The notes: generated by a model not told the origin, from the letters alone. DNA of 64,000 nt from JANWHQ01 sp963775275 (GCA_963775275.1 CAVZII010000005.1:2666001-2730000); one strand, 5' to 3'. Counted from the stretch's first letter, positions 8,426-16,279 are shown. Translations and numbers: made by a program.

Positions 8426-8527
8426 CGTCATCCCCGGTCGAGCGCGCCAGCGCGAGTTGCCGGGGACCCATGAGCACAGGCGCGCGACGTGTTCATGGGT
8501 GGCCGGCACGGGGGCCGGCCATGACGG
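8426..8527. repeat. Cloverleaf palindromic repeat, copy 1
   Basis: A 102-base element with nested inverted repeats. Outer CGTCAT pairs with ATGACG. Inside are CCCCGG...CCGGGG, then CCCATGAGCAC...GTGTTCATGGG, then GGCCGG...CCGGCC. The set can fold into a three-arm cloverleaf. A second copy, in the opposite orientation, is at 23026-23127. It lies between the convergent Hsp70-like and LysR genes. Confidence 0.85.
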
Positions 8528-8560
8528 TCATTGGTTGACGGGGGCCGGCGTCAGAGCGCT

Positions 8561-9456
8561 CTACCCCGGCTCGCCCGTCCTCGCCCCTTCCGCGATCAGC
8601 CAGTCCCTCAGCGCCGCCATGTCCGGGTCCTGCGTCCGCGCGGCGAGAGCAGCACATAGCCCGCCCGCGAGCGGACGAAGCCCAGGGGCGCGATCAGGCG
8701 GCCGTCCTCCAGCTCGGGCAGGATCATCGCCCAGTCCGCCATGGCCACCCCCAGGCCGGTGGCGGCGGCCTCCAGCATGTGGAAGGAGCGGTCGAACCCG
8801 ATCTCGCGATCCGGCGCGGGCAGGTTGCGGCCGGTCTCCCAGGCCCACTCGCGCCACTCCCGCGGCAGGGAGCTGGTGAACAGCCGGGGCAGCCGCAGCA
8901 GCTCGTCGGGCGCCAGCGGGCCGCCCGCCGTCAGCGCCGGCGACAGCGCCGGGCCGTGGAAGCGCGGCATGAACATCGCCGCCTCCACCTCCGCCTCGGA
9001 CGCGCCTTCGTAGGTGGCCAGGCGGATCGCGCACTGCGGCCCGCCTGCAACGGGCCGCCAGGGGCCGCTGGAATCGACCACCTCCAACCGGATGTCCGGC
9101 CGCGCATCGGAAAAGCGGCTGAGGCGCGGCAAGAGCCACTTCATCGAGAACGCGCCGGGGCAGAGCAGCTCCAGCCGCCGCGCCTGGCGCGCCGGACGCC
9201 TGGGCGTCGCCCGCTCCAGCTCGTCGAACAGGCGGTGAAGGGCGCCGGCGTAGCGCTCGCCCGCCTTGGTCAGCCGCGAGGGTTCGGCCCGGCGCGTCAG
9301 GAGCCGCACGCCCAGGTCCTGCTCCAGCTTCTTGATCTGGCGGCTGACCGCGCCGTGGGTGACGCACAGCTCGTCCGCCGCCGTCACCAGCCGGCGGTGG
9401 CGGGCATAGGCCTCGAAGGCCCGCAGGGCGTTGAGGGACGGGAGATTGCGCCGCAT
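8561..9456 (-). pseudogene. LysR-family transcriptional regulator (GcvA-like), frameshifted near its end
   Basis: The N-terminal winged helix-turn-helix is clear (LNALRAFEAYARHRRLVTAAD, residues 8 on, with VSRQIKKLEQDLGVRLL). It is followed by the GcvA-type effector domain up to GYVLLSPRG. There the frame ends early at 8608, while the expected C-terminus (MAALRDWLIAEGART) is in another frame and ends at TAG 8561. Losing one base near 8640, within a GC run, explains this. It could be a sequencing error. An inverted repeat directly upstream of ATG 9456 suggests autoregulation. Confidence 0.8.
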
Positions 9457-9458
9457 TC

Positions 9459-9479
9459 TCTGTGAGCCTAGCTCACAGA
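9459..9479. promoter_or_regulatory. Dyad TGTGAGC-N3-GCTCACA upstream of the LysR gene
   Basis: TCTGTGAGCCTAGCTCACAG A-type dyad: TGTGAGC (9461-9467) and GCTCACA (9471-9477) around CTA, three bases upstream of the LysR start codon. It contains T-N11-A, as expected of LysR boxes, and repeats the dyad found at 5449-5465. Its position at the start codon would suit autorepression. Confidence 0.55.
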
Positions 9480-9492
9480 CCGGCCGCCGTCT

Positions 9493-10590
9493 TCAGGCGT
9501 TGAAGCGGAAGTGCATCACGTCGCCGTCCTTGACGACGTACTCCTTGCCTTCCAGCCGCATCTTGCCCGCGTCGCGCGCGCCGGCCTCGCCGCCCAGGCG
9601 CACATAGTCCTCGTAGGCGATGGTTTCGGCGCGGATGAAGCCCTTCTCGAAGTCGGTGTGGATCACCCCGGCCGCCTCCGGCGCGGTGGCGCCCACCGGC
9701 ACGGTCCAGGCCCGCGCCTCCTTGGGCCCCGCGGTGAAGTAGGTCTGCAGCCCCAGCAGGTGATAGGCGCCGCGGATCAGCCGGTTCAGCCCCGGCTCCT
9801 TCAGGTCGATCGCCTCCAGGAACTCGGCGCGCTCGGCCGGGTCGAGCAGGGCGATCTCCGCCTCGATCTTGGCCGAGATCACCACCGCCTCGGCCCCGTC
9901 GGCCCTGGCCCGTTCGACGACCTTGGCCGAGAGCGCGTTGCCGGTCCCGGCCGCGGCCTCGTCGACATTGCAGACATAAAGCGCCGGCTTGGAGGTCAGG
10001 AGCTGCAGCATCCGCCAGCCCTTTTCCTCGTCGTCCGGGACCTCGGCCGTCCGGGCGGGCCGGCCGGCGTTCAGCGGCGCCAGCGCAAGGTCGACCAGCT
10101 TCAGCGTCCGGGCCGACTCCTTGTCGCCGCCCCGCGCGCGCTTCTCCAGGCTGTCGCGGCGCCGCTCCAGGCTCTCCAGGTCCGCCAGCATCAGCTCGGT
10201 CTCGATGATGTCCAGGTCCGAGATCGGATCGACGCGGCCCTCCACGTGGGTCACCTCGCCGTCCTCGAAGCAGCGGGCGACCAAGGCGATCGCGTCGCAG
10301 TCGCGGATGTTGGCCAGGAACTGGTTGCCCAGGCCCTCGCCCTTGGAGGCGCCGCGCACCAGCCCGGCCACGTCCACGAAGTTGATCCTGGCGGGGATGA
10401 TCTCCTTGGACTTGGCGATCCCGGCCAGGGCCTCGAGCCTGGGCTCGGGCACCGCCACGTCGCCCACGTTCGGCTCGATGGTGCAGAACGGATAGTTCGC
10501 CGCCTGCGCCTGCGCGGTCTCGGTCAGGGCGTTGAACAGGGTGGACTTGCCGACGTTCGGCAGGCCGACGATGGCGACTTTCAGGGCCAT
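9493..10590 (-). CDS. ychF: Redox-regulated ATPase YchF (Obg family)
   Basis: A 365-residue cytoplasmic P-loop protein, the usual length for YchF. The G1 motif GLPNVGKST is at residues 8-16, G3 is DVAGLVRGASKGEGLGNQFL near 73, and the NxxE motif (CNVDE) replaces the NKxD of GTPases, giving ATP preference. The C-terminal TGS domain is present (AWTVPVGATAPEAAGVIHTD to VMHFRF). YchF associates with ribosomes and responds to stress. The gene belongs to the conserved prs-rplY-pth-ychF neighbourhood, here split by vapBC and a TPR gene. Confidence 0.96.
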   Translation of the reverse strand: MALKVAIVGLPNVGKSTLFNALTETAQAQAANYPFCTIEPNVGDVAVPEPRLEALAGIAKSKEIIPARINFVDVAGLVRGASKGEGLGNQFLANIRDCDAIALVARCFEDGEVTHVEGRVDPISDLDIIETELMLADLESLERRRDSLEKRARGGDKESARTLKLVDLALAPLNAGRPARTAEVPDDEEKGWRMLQLLTSKPALYVCNVDEAAAGTGNALSAKVVERARADGAEAVVISAKIEAEIALLDPAERAEFLEAIDLKEPGLNRLIRGAYHLLGLQTYFTAGPKEARAWTVPVGATAPEAAGVIHTDFEKGFIRAETIAYEDYVRLGGEAGARDAGKMRLEGKEYVVKDGDVMHFRFNA

Positions 10591-10618
10591 GGAAAGGGCG
10601 GTCTCGCGCGAAGGACGG

Positions 10619-11071
10619 TCAGGGGAGGGCGGGGCCTAGCACGTCTTCCGGCAGATGGCGAAACGGATTGACGGCGGTGACGCCGCCGTACCGTTGCCCC
10701 TCGTTGAGATCCTCGCTGAGGAAGTGGGTGCACCCCGCCGCATTGGCCGAGGCCAGCAGCAAGGCGTCCCAGACGTGGATCCGGTATCTGTCCTGCAGTC
10801 CCCAGGCCGCCTGGACCACGGTCCAGTCGAGCGGCGCCGTCATCCACCGCGCCAGGTCCTCGAGCGTCCGCCGAACTCCGTCCGCTTCGGGGTGCAGTCC
10901 GTGTTTTCCGGTGAGGGTCGCGTAAGCCTCATTCAGGACCTGGACGCTGAGGGTCATCGCCTTCGCCGGGCCCAGGCGACTCAGCCACGCCCGGCAACGG
11001 CTCCGCTTCAGTCCGCCGTTCCGATCCATGGCGTAGACGACGATGTTCGAGTCGACGAAGACGTTCGCCAT
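10619..11071 (-). CDS. vapC: PIN-domain ribonuclease toxin, VapC type
   Basis: A 150-residue protein with PIN-fold acidic residues: VDSNIVVY (Asp near residue 8), VLNEAY (Glu), HVWDALLL (Asp) and FLSEDLN (Asp). VapC toxins cleave RNA, often tRNA, when not held by the antitoxin. It overlaps the upstream ribbon-helix-helix gene, which supports a type II toxin-antitoxin pair. Start ATG 11071 lies inside the antitoxin frame. The pair sits between ychF and a TPR gene, an insertion into an otherwise housekeeping block. Confidence 0.88.
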   Translation of the reverse strand: MANVFVDSNIVVYAMDRNGGLKRSRCRAWLSRLGPAKAMTLSVQVLNEAYATLTGKHGLHPEADGVRRTLEDLARWMTAPLDWTVVQAAWGLQDRYRIHVWDALLLASANAAGCTHFLSEDLNEGQRYGGVTAVNPFRHLPEDVLGPALP

Positions 11072-11297
11072 AGAGCTCCTCCCGATCGACGGCGGGGCTG
11101 GCGCCGCCGAGGTCCCAGCCTTCGTGAGCCAGGAACCGCTCCATCGCCAGCGCGTCCTCGCTCGTCGCCTGACCGGCGGTCATGAGGCTCCGGAGCTGCT
11201 CGGCGACCCAGCGCGAGACGCTCTTGTGATCCCGGGCGGCGGCGACCCTGACCCAGGCGAGCGTGGCTTCGTCCATGCTGATGGTGACGTTCCTCAC
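10929..11297 (-). CDS. vapB: Ribbon-helix-helix antitoxin, VapB/CopG type
   Basis: The start is placed at GTG 11297, giving RNVTISMDEATLAWVRVAAA, the typical opening of CopG-type antitoxins; an in-frame GTG at 11318 lies inside the operator. The DNA-binding ribbon-helix-helix is residues 1-45 (SVSRWVAEQLRSLM), and the toxin-binding tail runs to about ELYGE. The frame then continues for about 45 arginine- and glutamate-rich residues while overlapping vapC by 143 bases. This is unusually long and suggests a lost stop or a single-base error. Expected to repress its own promoter with VapC. Confidence 0.75.
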   Translation of the reverse strand: MRNVTISMDEATLAWVRVAAARDHKSVSRWVAEQLRSLMTAGQATSEDALAMERFLAHEGWDLGGASPAVDREELYGERLRRLEHRRLRHGSERRTEAEPLPGVAESPGPGEGDDPQRPGPE

Positions 11298-11299
11298 CC

Positions 11300-11328
11300 C
11301 ACGAACTTCGTGAGTCACGAACTTCGTG
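11300..11328. promoter_or_regulatory. Tandem palindromic operator of vapBC
   Basis: The 13-base sequence CACGAACTTCGTG, itself an inverted repeat around one base, occurs at 11300-11312 and again at 11316-11328, three bases apart. It lies directly upstream of the chosen antitoxin start. Paired palindromes spaced 16 bases centre to centre fit two ribbon-helix-helix dimers on one face of the DNA. An autoregulatory operator is inferred from position. Confidence 0.75.
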
Positions 11329-11354
11329 TCAAGCGATGGCCGCCCGCCGCCGGT

Positions 11355-12107
11355 TCAGCCCTCGGCGATGGCCTGGGCGGCGAGGTCGCGCCAGGCGCGG
11401 CCTTCGCGGCGGAAGTGCGCGGGCGCGCGCGACAGGCGCTTGTCGATCTCGTCGAGCTGCTCCTGGGCCTCGCGCCGCCGGCCCGTGCGGGCCAGGAACG
11501 CCGCCTGGCGGGCGATGCCCTCGAAACCCGGCAGGCGAGGCGCCGCCCAGTCGTAGGCCTGGGCCGCCTCCTCGGTCCGGCCGAGGCCCTCGTAGGCCCG
11601 GGCCAGGGCCAGCATGGCCTGGGGGGTGTGGCCTTCGGGCTCCTGGCCCAGCTTCTCGAGCAGCGGCATGGCCTCGGCCGGCCGGCCGAGCTCGATCAGG
11701 GCGCGGGCGCGTCCCAGCATCAGCGCCGGGTCGTCCGCGTGCACGCCCTGCATGGCCTCGCCGTAGAGCGCCTCGGCGTCCTCGTGGCGGCCCATCTCGG
11801 CGTAGGCGGCGGCCAGGCGCATCTGGTTGTGCACCGTGGGCGTCAGGTCGTAGGCCGCCTTGGCCTCGCGGAAGATCCTCAGCGGGTCCAGCGTGTCCTT
11901 GGCCGAGCGGCCGAGCTTGCGGGCCGTCGGGCCCCTGACCAGCTCCGGCACGATCACGGCGAAGAAGTAGACCAGCCCGCCGAGCGGCTGGAACAGCAGG
12001 ATGATCCACAGCCAGAAGAGCTCGCGGCCCGTGCGCACCACGTGGATGCACAGCAGCACCGCGATCAGCAGCGACAGCCCCAGCGTCGGCAGGCCTATGC
12101 CCATCAT
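11355..12107 (-). CDS. Membrane-anchored tetratricopeptide repeat protein
   Basis: A 250-residue protein. The N-terminus has two membrane helices (TLGLSLLIAVLLCIHVV and LFWLWIILLFQPLGGLVYFF) resembling the phospholipase-D-nuclease N-terminal domain. From about residue 90 there are TPR helices (AAYAEMGRHEDAEALYGEAM, LARAYEGLGRTEEAAQAYDW). Start ATG 12107 overlaps the TGA of pth by four bases (ATGA), so the two are translationally coupled. Likely a cytoplasmic scaffold held at the inner membrane; function unknown. Confidence 0.85.
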   Translation of the reverse strand: MMGIGLPTLGLSLLIAVLLCIHVVRTGRELFWLWIILLFQPLGGLVYFFAVIVPELVRGPTARKLGRSAKDTLDPLRIFREAKAAYDLTPTVHNQMRLAAAYAEMGRHEDAEALYGEAMQGVHADDPALMLGRARALIELGRPAEAMPLLEKLGQEPEGHTPQAMLALARAYEGLGRTEEAAQAYDWAAPRLPGFEGIARQAAFLARTGRRREAQEQLDEIDKRLSRAPAHFRREGRAWRDLAAQAIAEG

Positions 12108-12730
12108 GGCTCGCCGTCCCTGGCCAGCTGGCGCGGGTCGGCCTTCTCGGCCGGCGCGATGCGCAGCACCTCGGCCTGGTAGCGCTCGTCCTCTCCCGCG
12201 GACAGCAGCGGCGCGGCCTCGGCGCAGGCCTCGCACAGCGCCTGGACCCAGACCTGCTCCTCGGCGCTGAAGTTCGACAGCACGTGGCCCAGCACCCGCG
12301 ACTTGTCCCCCGGATGGCCGATGCCGAGGCGTGCGCGACGGAAGTCGGGACCGATCCAGTCGCCGATCGAGCGCAGGCCGTTGTGCCCGGCCACACCGCC
12401 GCCGGTCTTCATCCTGAGGCGTCCGGGAGCGAGGTCCAGCTCGTCGTGGAACACCACCAGCTCCTCGGCAGGATCGGACTTGAAGAAGCGCACCGCCTCG
12501 GCGACCGACTGGCCGCTCTCGTTCATGAAGGTCTGGGGCTTCAGCACCATCACGTTCACCGGCCCGTCGGGCGTCGGGATCCGGCCCTGACGGGTCAGGC
12601 CCAGGAACCTCGCGCGCTCCCCGCCCAGCCCCCACCGCTCGGCGATGGCGTCGACCGCCATGAAGCCGAGGTTGTGCCTGTTCAACTCGTGTCGCACCCC
12701 GGGGTTGCCGAGGCCGGCCAGGATCAGCAT
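12104..12730 (-). CDS. pth: Peptidyl-tRNA hydrolase
   Basis: Hydrolyses the ester bond of peptidyl-tRNA to recycle tRNA. The 208-residue protein has the family motifs: GLGNPG at residues 6-11, the catalytic histidine in NRHNLGF near 20, VLKPQTFMNESG near 62, the aspartate in VFHDELDL near 95 and GGVAGHNGLRS near 111. The length is normal. It lies downstream of rplY as in many alphaproteobacteria and is coupled to the TPR gene by an ATGA overlap. Two palindromic repeats separate it from rplY. Confidence 0.97.
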   Translation of the reverse strand: MLILAGLGNPGVRHELNRHNLGFMAVDAIAERWGLGGERARFLGLTRQGRIPTPDGPVNVMVLKPQTFMNESGQSVAEAVRFFKSDPAEELVVFHDELDLAPGRLRMKTGGGVAGHNGLRSIGDWIGPDFRRARLGIGHPGDKSRVLGHVLSNFSAEEQVWVQALCEACAEAAPLLSAGEDERYQAEVLRIAPAEKADPRQLARDGEP

Positions 12731-12750
12731 CGTCCTTGGGATATCAGAAA

Positions 12751-12825
12751 CCAGTGTCCCGACTCTGACGTTCGTCGCCGCCTGGGGCAGATCCGAACGA
12801 ACGTCAGAGTCGACAAGGACACTGG
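12751..12825. repeat. Palindromic repeat B relative (CCAGTGTCC...GGACACTGG)
   Basis: The left arm CCAGTGTCCCGACTCTGACG plus TTCGT is mirrored by ACGAACGTCAGAGTCG through to AAGGACACTGG, with a loop of roughly 20 bases. The ends and the TTCG-containing core match the element at 4561-4633. It sits just upstream of pth. Confidence 0.85.
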
Positions 12826-12840
12826 CAAGTTAAAGATTCT

Positions 12841-12914
12841 GGTGAGGTTTGCGCATTTGAGGTTCGTCGCCAAGGCTGCCCCCAATGCGGGACCAACGTC
12901 AAATTCACCTCACC
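12841..12914. repeat. Palindromic repeat D (GGTGAGG...CCTCACC)
   Basis: An imperfect palindrome from GGTGAGGTTTGCGCATTTGA to GTCAAATTCACCTCACC. A diverged copy in the same position relative to a repeat-B fragment lies at about 60363-60440, so B and D appear to travel together. Confidence 0.7.
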
Positions 12915-13033
12915 GGCGTTGCGCGACCCGTGCGTGACGGGCTTTTGCCGGCTCGGCGGCGTCCGTCCGACGGGCCCCGCGGGAAATCTCCCCGTCCCGG
13001 CCCGGGTTTGCAAGCCCTGGCGGAACGGCGCCG

Positions 13034-13666
13034 CTATTCCTCGGCGGCGGCTTCGCCGGCGGCTTCCTCGCCGCCTTCACCGCCCTCGGCGGCGGCTTCC
13101 AGCGAGGAGACGCCGGTGATGGTGGCGATGACGAACTCGGGGTCCTTGATCACCGATTCCACGCGATCGGGCATGGCGAGGTCCGAGACGCGCACGGCGT
13201 CGCCGATGTCCAGGCCGGTCAGGTCGACCACCAGCTCCTCGGGGATGGAGTCGGCCGGCGCCCAGACCTCCAGGTCGTGGCGCACGATCGACAGCGCGCC
13301 GCCGCGCTTCAGGCCCGGCGAGGCCTCCTGGTGGTGGAAGTGCACCGGCACCGCGATGCGGATCTGCTGGTGCTCGTCCACGCGGTAGAGGTCGAAGTGC
13401 ACCGGCTCGTCGGTCACCGGATGGAACTGCACGTCCTTGGCGATGACCGGCTGGCTCTCCTCGCCGTACTTCAGCGTGACCAGGTGGCCGAGCAGCTTGC
13501 CCGTGTAGAGCGCCTTGCGGAACTCGTTGGCCTTGACCGACAGGGTCACCGGGCCCAGGTCGCCGCCGTAGAGCACGCCGGGCACATCGCCCTGGCGCCG
13601 CGCGGCGCGGGCGCCGCCTTTGCCGGTGCGGTCGCGGAGTTGCACGTTCAGCACGATCTCGGCCAT
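13034..13666 (-). CDS. rplY: 50S ribosomal protein L25/general stress protein Ctc
   Basis: A 210-residue protein of the long Ctc form. The N-terminal L25 5S-rRNA-binding domain is residues 1-95 (GKGGARAARRQGDVPGVLYGG, KDVQFHPVTDEPVHFDLYRV), and the TL5 C-terminal domain follows (PVHFHHQEASPGLKRGGAL, DIGDAVRVSDL). It ends in an acidic, alanine-rich tail. It binds 5S rRNA in the large subunit. GAGG lies upstream of ATG 13666, and a strong hairpin lies about 20 bases before the start. Confidence 0.97.
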   Translation of the reverse strand: MAEIVLNVQLRDRTGKGGARAARRQGDVPGVLYGGDLGPVTLSVKANEFRKALYTGKLLGHLVTLKYGEESQPVIAKDVQFHPVTDEPVHFDLYRVDEHQQIRIAVPVHFHHQEASPGLKRGGALSIVRHDLEVWAPADSIPEELVVDLTGLDIGDAVRVSDLAMPDRVESVIKDPEFVIATITGVSSLEAAAEGGEGGEEAAGEAAAEE

Positions 13667-13672
13667 GGCCTT

Positions 13673-13707
13673 GCCTCAAAACGAAGCCGCCGCGCGACCG
13701 CGCGGCG
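13673..13707 (-). terminator. Hairpin with T-run in the rplY leader
   Basis: CGCCGCGCG (13688-13696) pairs with CGCGCGGCG (13699-13707) around AC. Read on the minus strand, the stem is followed by GGCTTCGTTTTG and then the rplY ribosome-binding site. It could be the terminator of the upstream exported-protein gene or an attenuator for rplY. Confidence 0.45.
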
Positions 13708-13803
13708 TGCGTTTCACCCAGGTCTGAAGGGCCCGGCTAGATACACGTTCGGACCTGGGCGCGCAACCGGCGCCGCGCGGCCCGTTCCCCGCCGAGCCGC
13801 GGG

Positions 13804-14919
13804 CTATTGAGACAGCGGGCCCGAGCCGTTCGCCGCGTTCAGCCCGGCCGCGGCGGCCGCGGCCGGGGAGGCGGCGGCCACCACTGAGGCGGCGACCGGC
13901 GCCTCGCCTGCGCTCGCCGGCGCCATCGAGCTCATCACGCAGCGGCCCATGTCGCCCATGCCGTGCAGGCCCAGGCAGTAGACGTTCTCGTAATAGGGCC
14001 GCGCCACCGAGAGGCACTGGTAGAGGTTCAGCTTGGCCATGTTGAAGCAGAACCCGTCGCCGTCGTTGACCAGCAGCGGCATCAGATAGGCGATGTCGGC
14101 GTCGCCGGCCTTGCCCAGGATCGCCAGCGCCGCGATCGCCATGCCGCGCACGACCGCCTGGCTGTAGGGGCCTTCGGCGGGCGGCGCGCTCAGGGTCATC
14201 GGCGCTGTGCCGGTGGAAGCCTGCTGCAGCTCGGCCCGGACATCGGGCGGGGCGGTCAGGCCGGAGGAGGACAGCGCCTTCACCTCGGCCAGGGTCTGGG
14301 GCTGGTTGGGCGCGGCCTTCTTGGACCACGGCGAGCGTAGCTGGATGTCGTAGGAGGTCTTCCTGACCGCGTCGCCGGCCGTCTCCAGCCGCTGGCCCTG
14401 GCGGTCGAGCGCCGCGATGATCAGGCCCGCGGCGCTGTCGTGGCCGGCGATCTCGGTGACGTAGTTCGGGTTGGTCAGGATGTAGCGCACCATGGCGTCG
14501 CGCGTGGAGGCGTGCGAGGCGAAGCGGCGCACCGTGGCGGCGAACGTCGGGTCCTGCAGGGCGACGATCGCGGCGTAGGCGACCATGCCCTGCTGCATCT
14601 GGTGCCGCTCGGCGTGCACCCCCACGCGCAGGGCGTCGGCGATGGCCTGGCCGTTGGCGAAGGTCGAGCCGATCGCGCTGGCCGACTGCATGTAGGCGGC
14701 GTAGGCGCTGGCTGTGTCGATGACGTAGCCCGCGAGCACCGGCGGCCCCACCGGGATCTCCGGCTCGGGGGCGGGCGCGGGCGGCGGCGGCGGGGGCGGC
14801 GCCTTCTTGTGGCCGAAGGAAAACGCCGCCGCCGGGCTCGCCGTGACGGCGGTCAGCAACACCGCGCCGGCCAGGACGGCAAAGCTCGCAGCCGGACCGC
14901 GCGCCGGGACCTTCGCCAT
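13804..14919 (-). CDS. Exported hypothetical protein with proline-rich linker
   Basis: A 371-residue protein of no family I recognise. Residues 1-32 are a signal peptide (FAVLAGAVLLTAVTASPAAA), then comes a proline run and PEPEIPVGPP. The mature part is alpha-helical looking (IDTASAYAAYMQSASAIG, MVAYAAIVALQDPTFAATVR) with cysteines clustered near the end (GFCFN, YQCLS, YCLGLHGMGDMGRC) that could form disulfides. It has an alanine-rich tail. Probably periplasmic. It lies between prs and rplY, where related genomes often have only spacer. Confidence 0.75.
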   Translation of the reverse strand: MAKVPARGPAASFAVLAGAVLLTAVTASPAAAFSFGHKKAPPPPPPPAPAPEPEIPVGPPVLAGYVIDTASAYAAYMQSASAIGSTFANGQAIADALRVGVHAERHQMQQGMVAYAAIVALQDPTFAATVRRFASHASTRDAMVRYILTNPNYVTEIAGHDSAAGLIIAALDRQGQRLETAGDAVRKTSYDIQLRSPWSKKAAPNQPQTLAEVKALSSSGLTAPPDVRAELQQASTGTAPMTLSAPPAEGPYSQAVVRGMAIAALAILGKAGDADIAYLMPLLVNDGDGFCFNMAKLNLYQCLSVARPYYENVYCLGLHGMGDMGRCVMSSMAPASAGEAPVAASVVAAASPAAAAAAGLNAANGSGPLSQ

Positions 14920-15127
14920 GACTTCAATCCCCCGGAGAACTCACCTAGGCGAGCCATCCTAGGTCAGGACGGCCCATCAGACTAGGCCACGACATCGTTA
15001 CCGCCCCGTTGCGCCTTGCGGCCTATGGCCGCTAGGTGTGGAGCCTCAACAGGTTGTCCTCGGCCCCCGGGATGCGCGGTGGAAGGGGGGCGGCGCTTGA
15101 AATTCCGCAATCCGACTGGTCTCGATC

Positions 15128-16063
15128 TCAGTCGAACAGCTTCGACACCAACTCCTCGTTCGCGATGCGCCGGATCGCCTCGCCGATCAGGGGCGCGACC
15201 GGCACGTAGCGGACCTTGCCGCAGCCGCGCACGTCGTCGGGCCCGTCGATGGAGTCGGTGACCACCACCTCCTTCAGGGACGAGGCCTGGACCCTCTCGA
15301 TCGCCCCGCCCGACAGCACCCCGTGGCTGACATAGGCCGAGACCTCCGCCGCGCCTTCCTTGATCAGCGCCTCGGCCGCGTTGCACAGCGTGCCGCCGCC
15401 GTCGATGATGTCGTCGAACAGGATGCAGCGGCGGCCCTTCACCTCGCCGATGATGTTCACCACCTCGCTGACGCCCGGGCCCGAGCGGCGCTTGTCGACG
15501 ATGGCGAGGTCGGCGTTCAGCCGGCTGGCCAGGGCCCTGGCGCGCACCACCCCGCCCACGTCCGGCGAGACGATCATCAGGTCTCTGGCCTTGGGATAGT
15601 TCTCCCGGATGTCGGCGGCGATCACCGGCGTGGAGAGCAGGTTGTCGGTGGGGATGTCGAAGAAGCCCTGGATCTGGCCCGAGTGCAGGTCCATCGTCAG
15701 CACCCGGTTCGCACCCGCGCGCGTGATCAGGTTGGCCACCAGCTTGGCCGAGATCGGGGTCCGCCCGCCGGTCTTTCGGTCCTGCCGGGCGTAGCCGAAG
15801 TAGGGCACCACCGCCGTGATCCGCTTGGCCGAGGCGCGCGTCAGCGCGTCCATGCAGATCAGCAGCTCCATCAGGTTGTCGTTGGCCGGATAGGAGGTCG
15901 ACTGGATCACGAAGACGTCCTCGCCGCGGACGTTCTCCTCGATCACCACGAACACCTCGTTGTCGGCGAACCGGCGCACCTGGGCCCGGGTCAGGGGCAC
16001 GTCGAGGTGGTCCCCGATCGCCTCTGCCAGCTTGCGGTTGGAGTTGCCGGCGATCAGCTTCAT
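15128..16063 (-). CDS. prs: Ribose-phosphate pyrophosphokinase
   Basis: Makes PRPP from ribose 5-phosphate and ATP for nucleotide, histidine and tryptophan synthesis. The 311-residue length is normal for class I enzymes. Motifs: SNRKLAEAI, EENVRGEDVFVIQS, the ATP/metal region VVPYFGYARQDRK near residue 95, MDLHSGQIQGFFDIPTDNL near 130 and the PRPP loop CILFDDIIDGGGTLCNAA near 213. Start ATG 16063. It heads the conserved block running leftwards to ychF. Confidence 0.97.
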   Translation of the reverse strand: MKLIAGNSNRKLAEAIGDHLDVPLTRAQVRRFADNEVFVVIEENVRGEDVFVIQSTSYPANDNLMELLICMDALTRASAKRITAVVPYFGYARQDRKTGGRTPISAKLVANLITRAGANRVLTMDLHSGQIQGFFDIPTDNLLSTPVIAADIRENYPKARDLMIVSPDVGGVVRARALASRLNADLAIVDKRRSGPGVSEVVNIIGEVKGRRCILFDDIIDGGGTLCNAAEALIKEGAAEVSAYVSHGVLSGGAIERVQASSLKEVVVTDSIDGPDDVRGCGKVRYVPVAPLIGEAIRRIANEELVSKLFD

Positions 16064-16202
16064 GGGGTCGTCCTCGCCGGCCGCTGTCGCCTGGGGCTTC
16101 TAACAGCCGAGCCGCCGCGGGCAAGAGCCTAGAGGTCGCACGCAGGAGCCTTCGCCATCATCAGTGTGCGGCCGGGTCGCATGGGCCACACCCTCCATCG
16201 GC

Positions 16203-16279
16203 GCCGGCCGTCGAGCCGGCGTCCAGACCAGGTCATCCCCCTCTGGGGGAAGTCCCGGCGAAGCCGGGGAAGGGGGCGC
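16203..16279. repeat. GC-rich palindromic repeat upstream of the NTPase gene
   Basis: Contains CCGGCCGTCGAGCCGG and then CCCCCTCTGGGGGAAGTCCC with GGCGAAGCCGGGGAAGGGGGC, hairpins of the same style as those at 6773 and 20427. The region 16064-16368 must also hold divergent promoters for prs and the NTPase gene. No other feature was seen in it. Confidence 0.6.

Noticed and set aside
10619..11297. vapBC as part of a larger defence island with the NTPase at 16369
   Set aside because: They are separated by more than 5 kb of housekeeping genes on the opposite strand, so no island is indicated.
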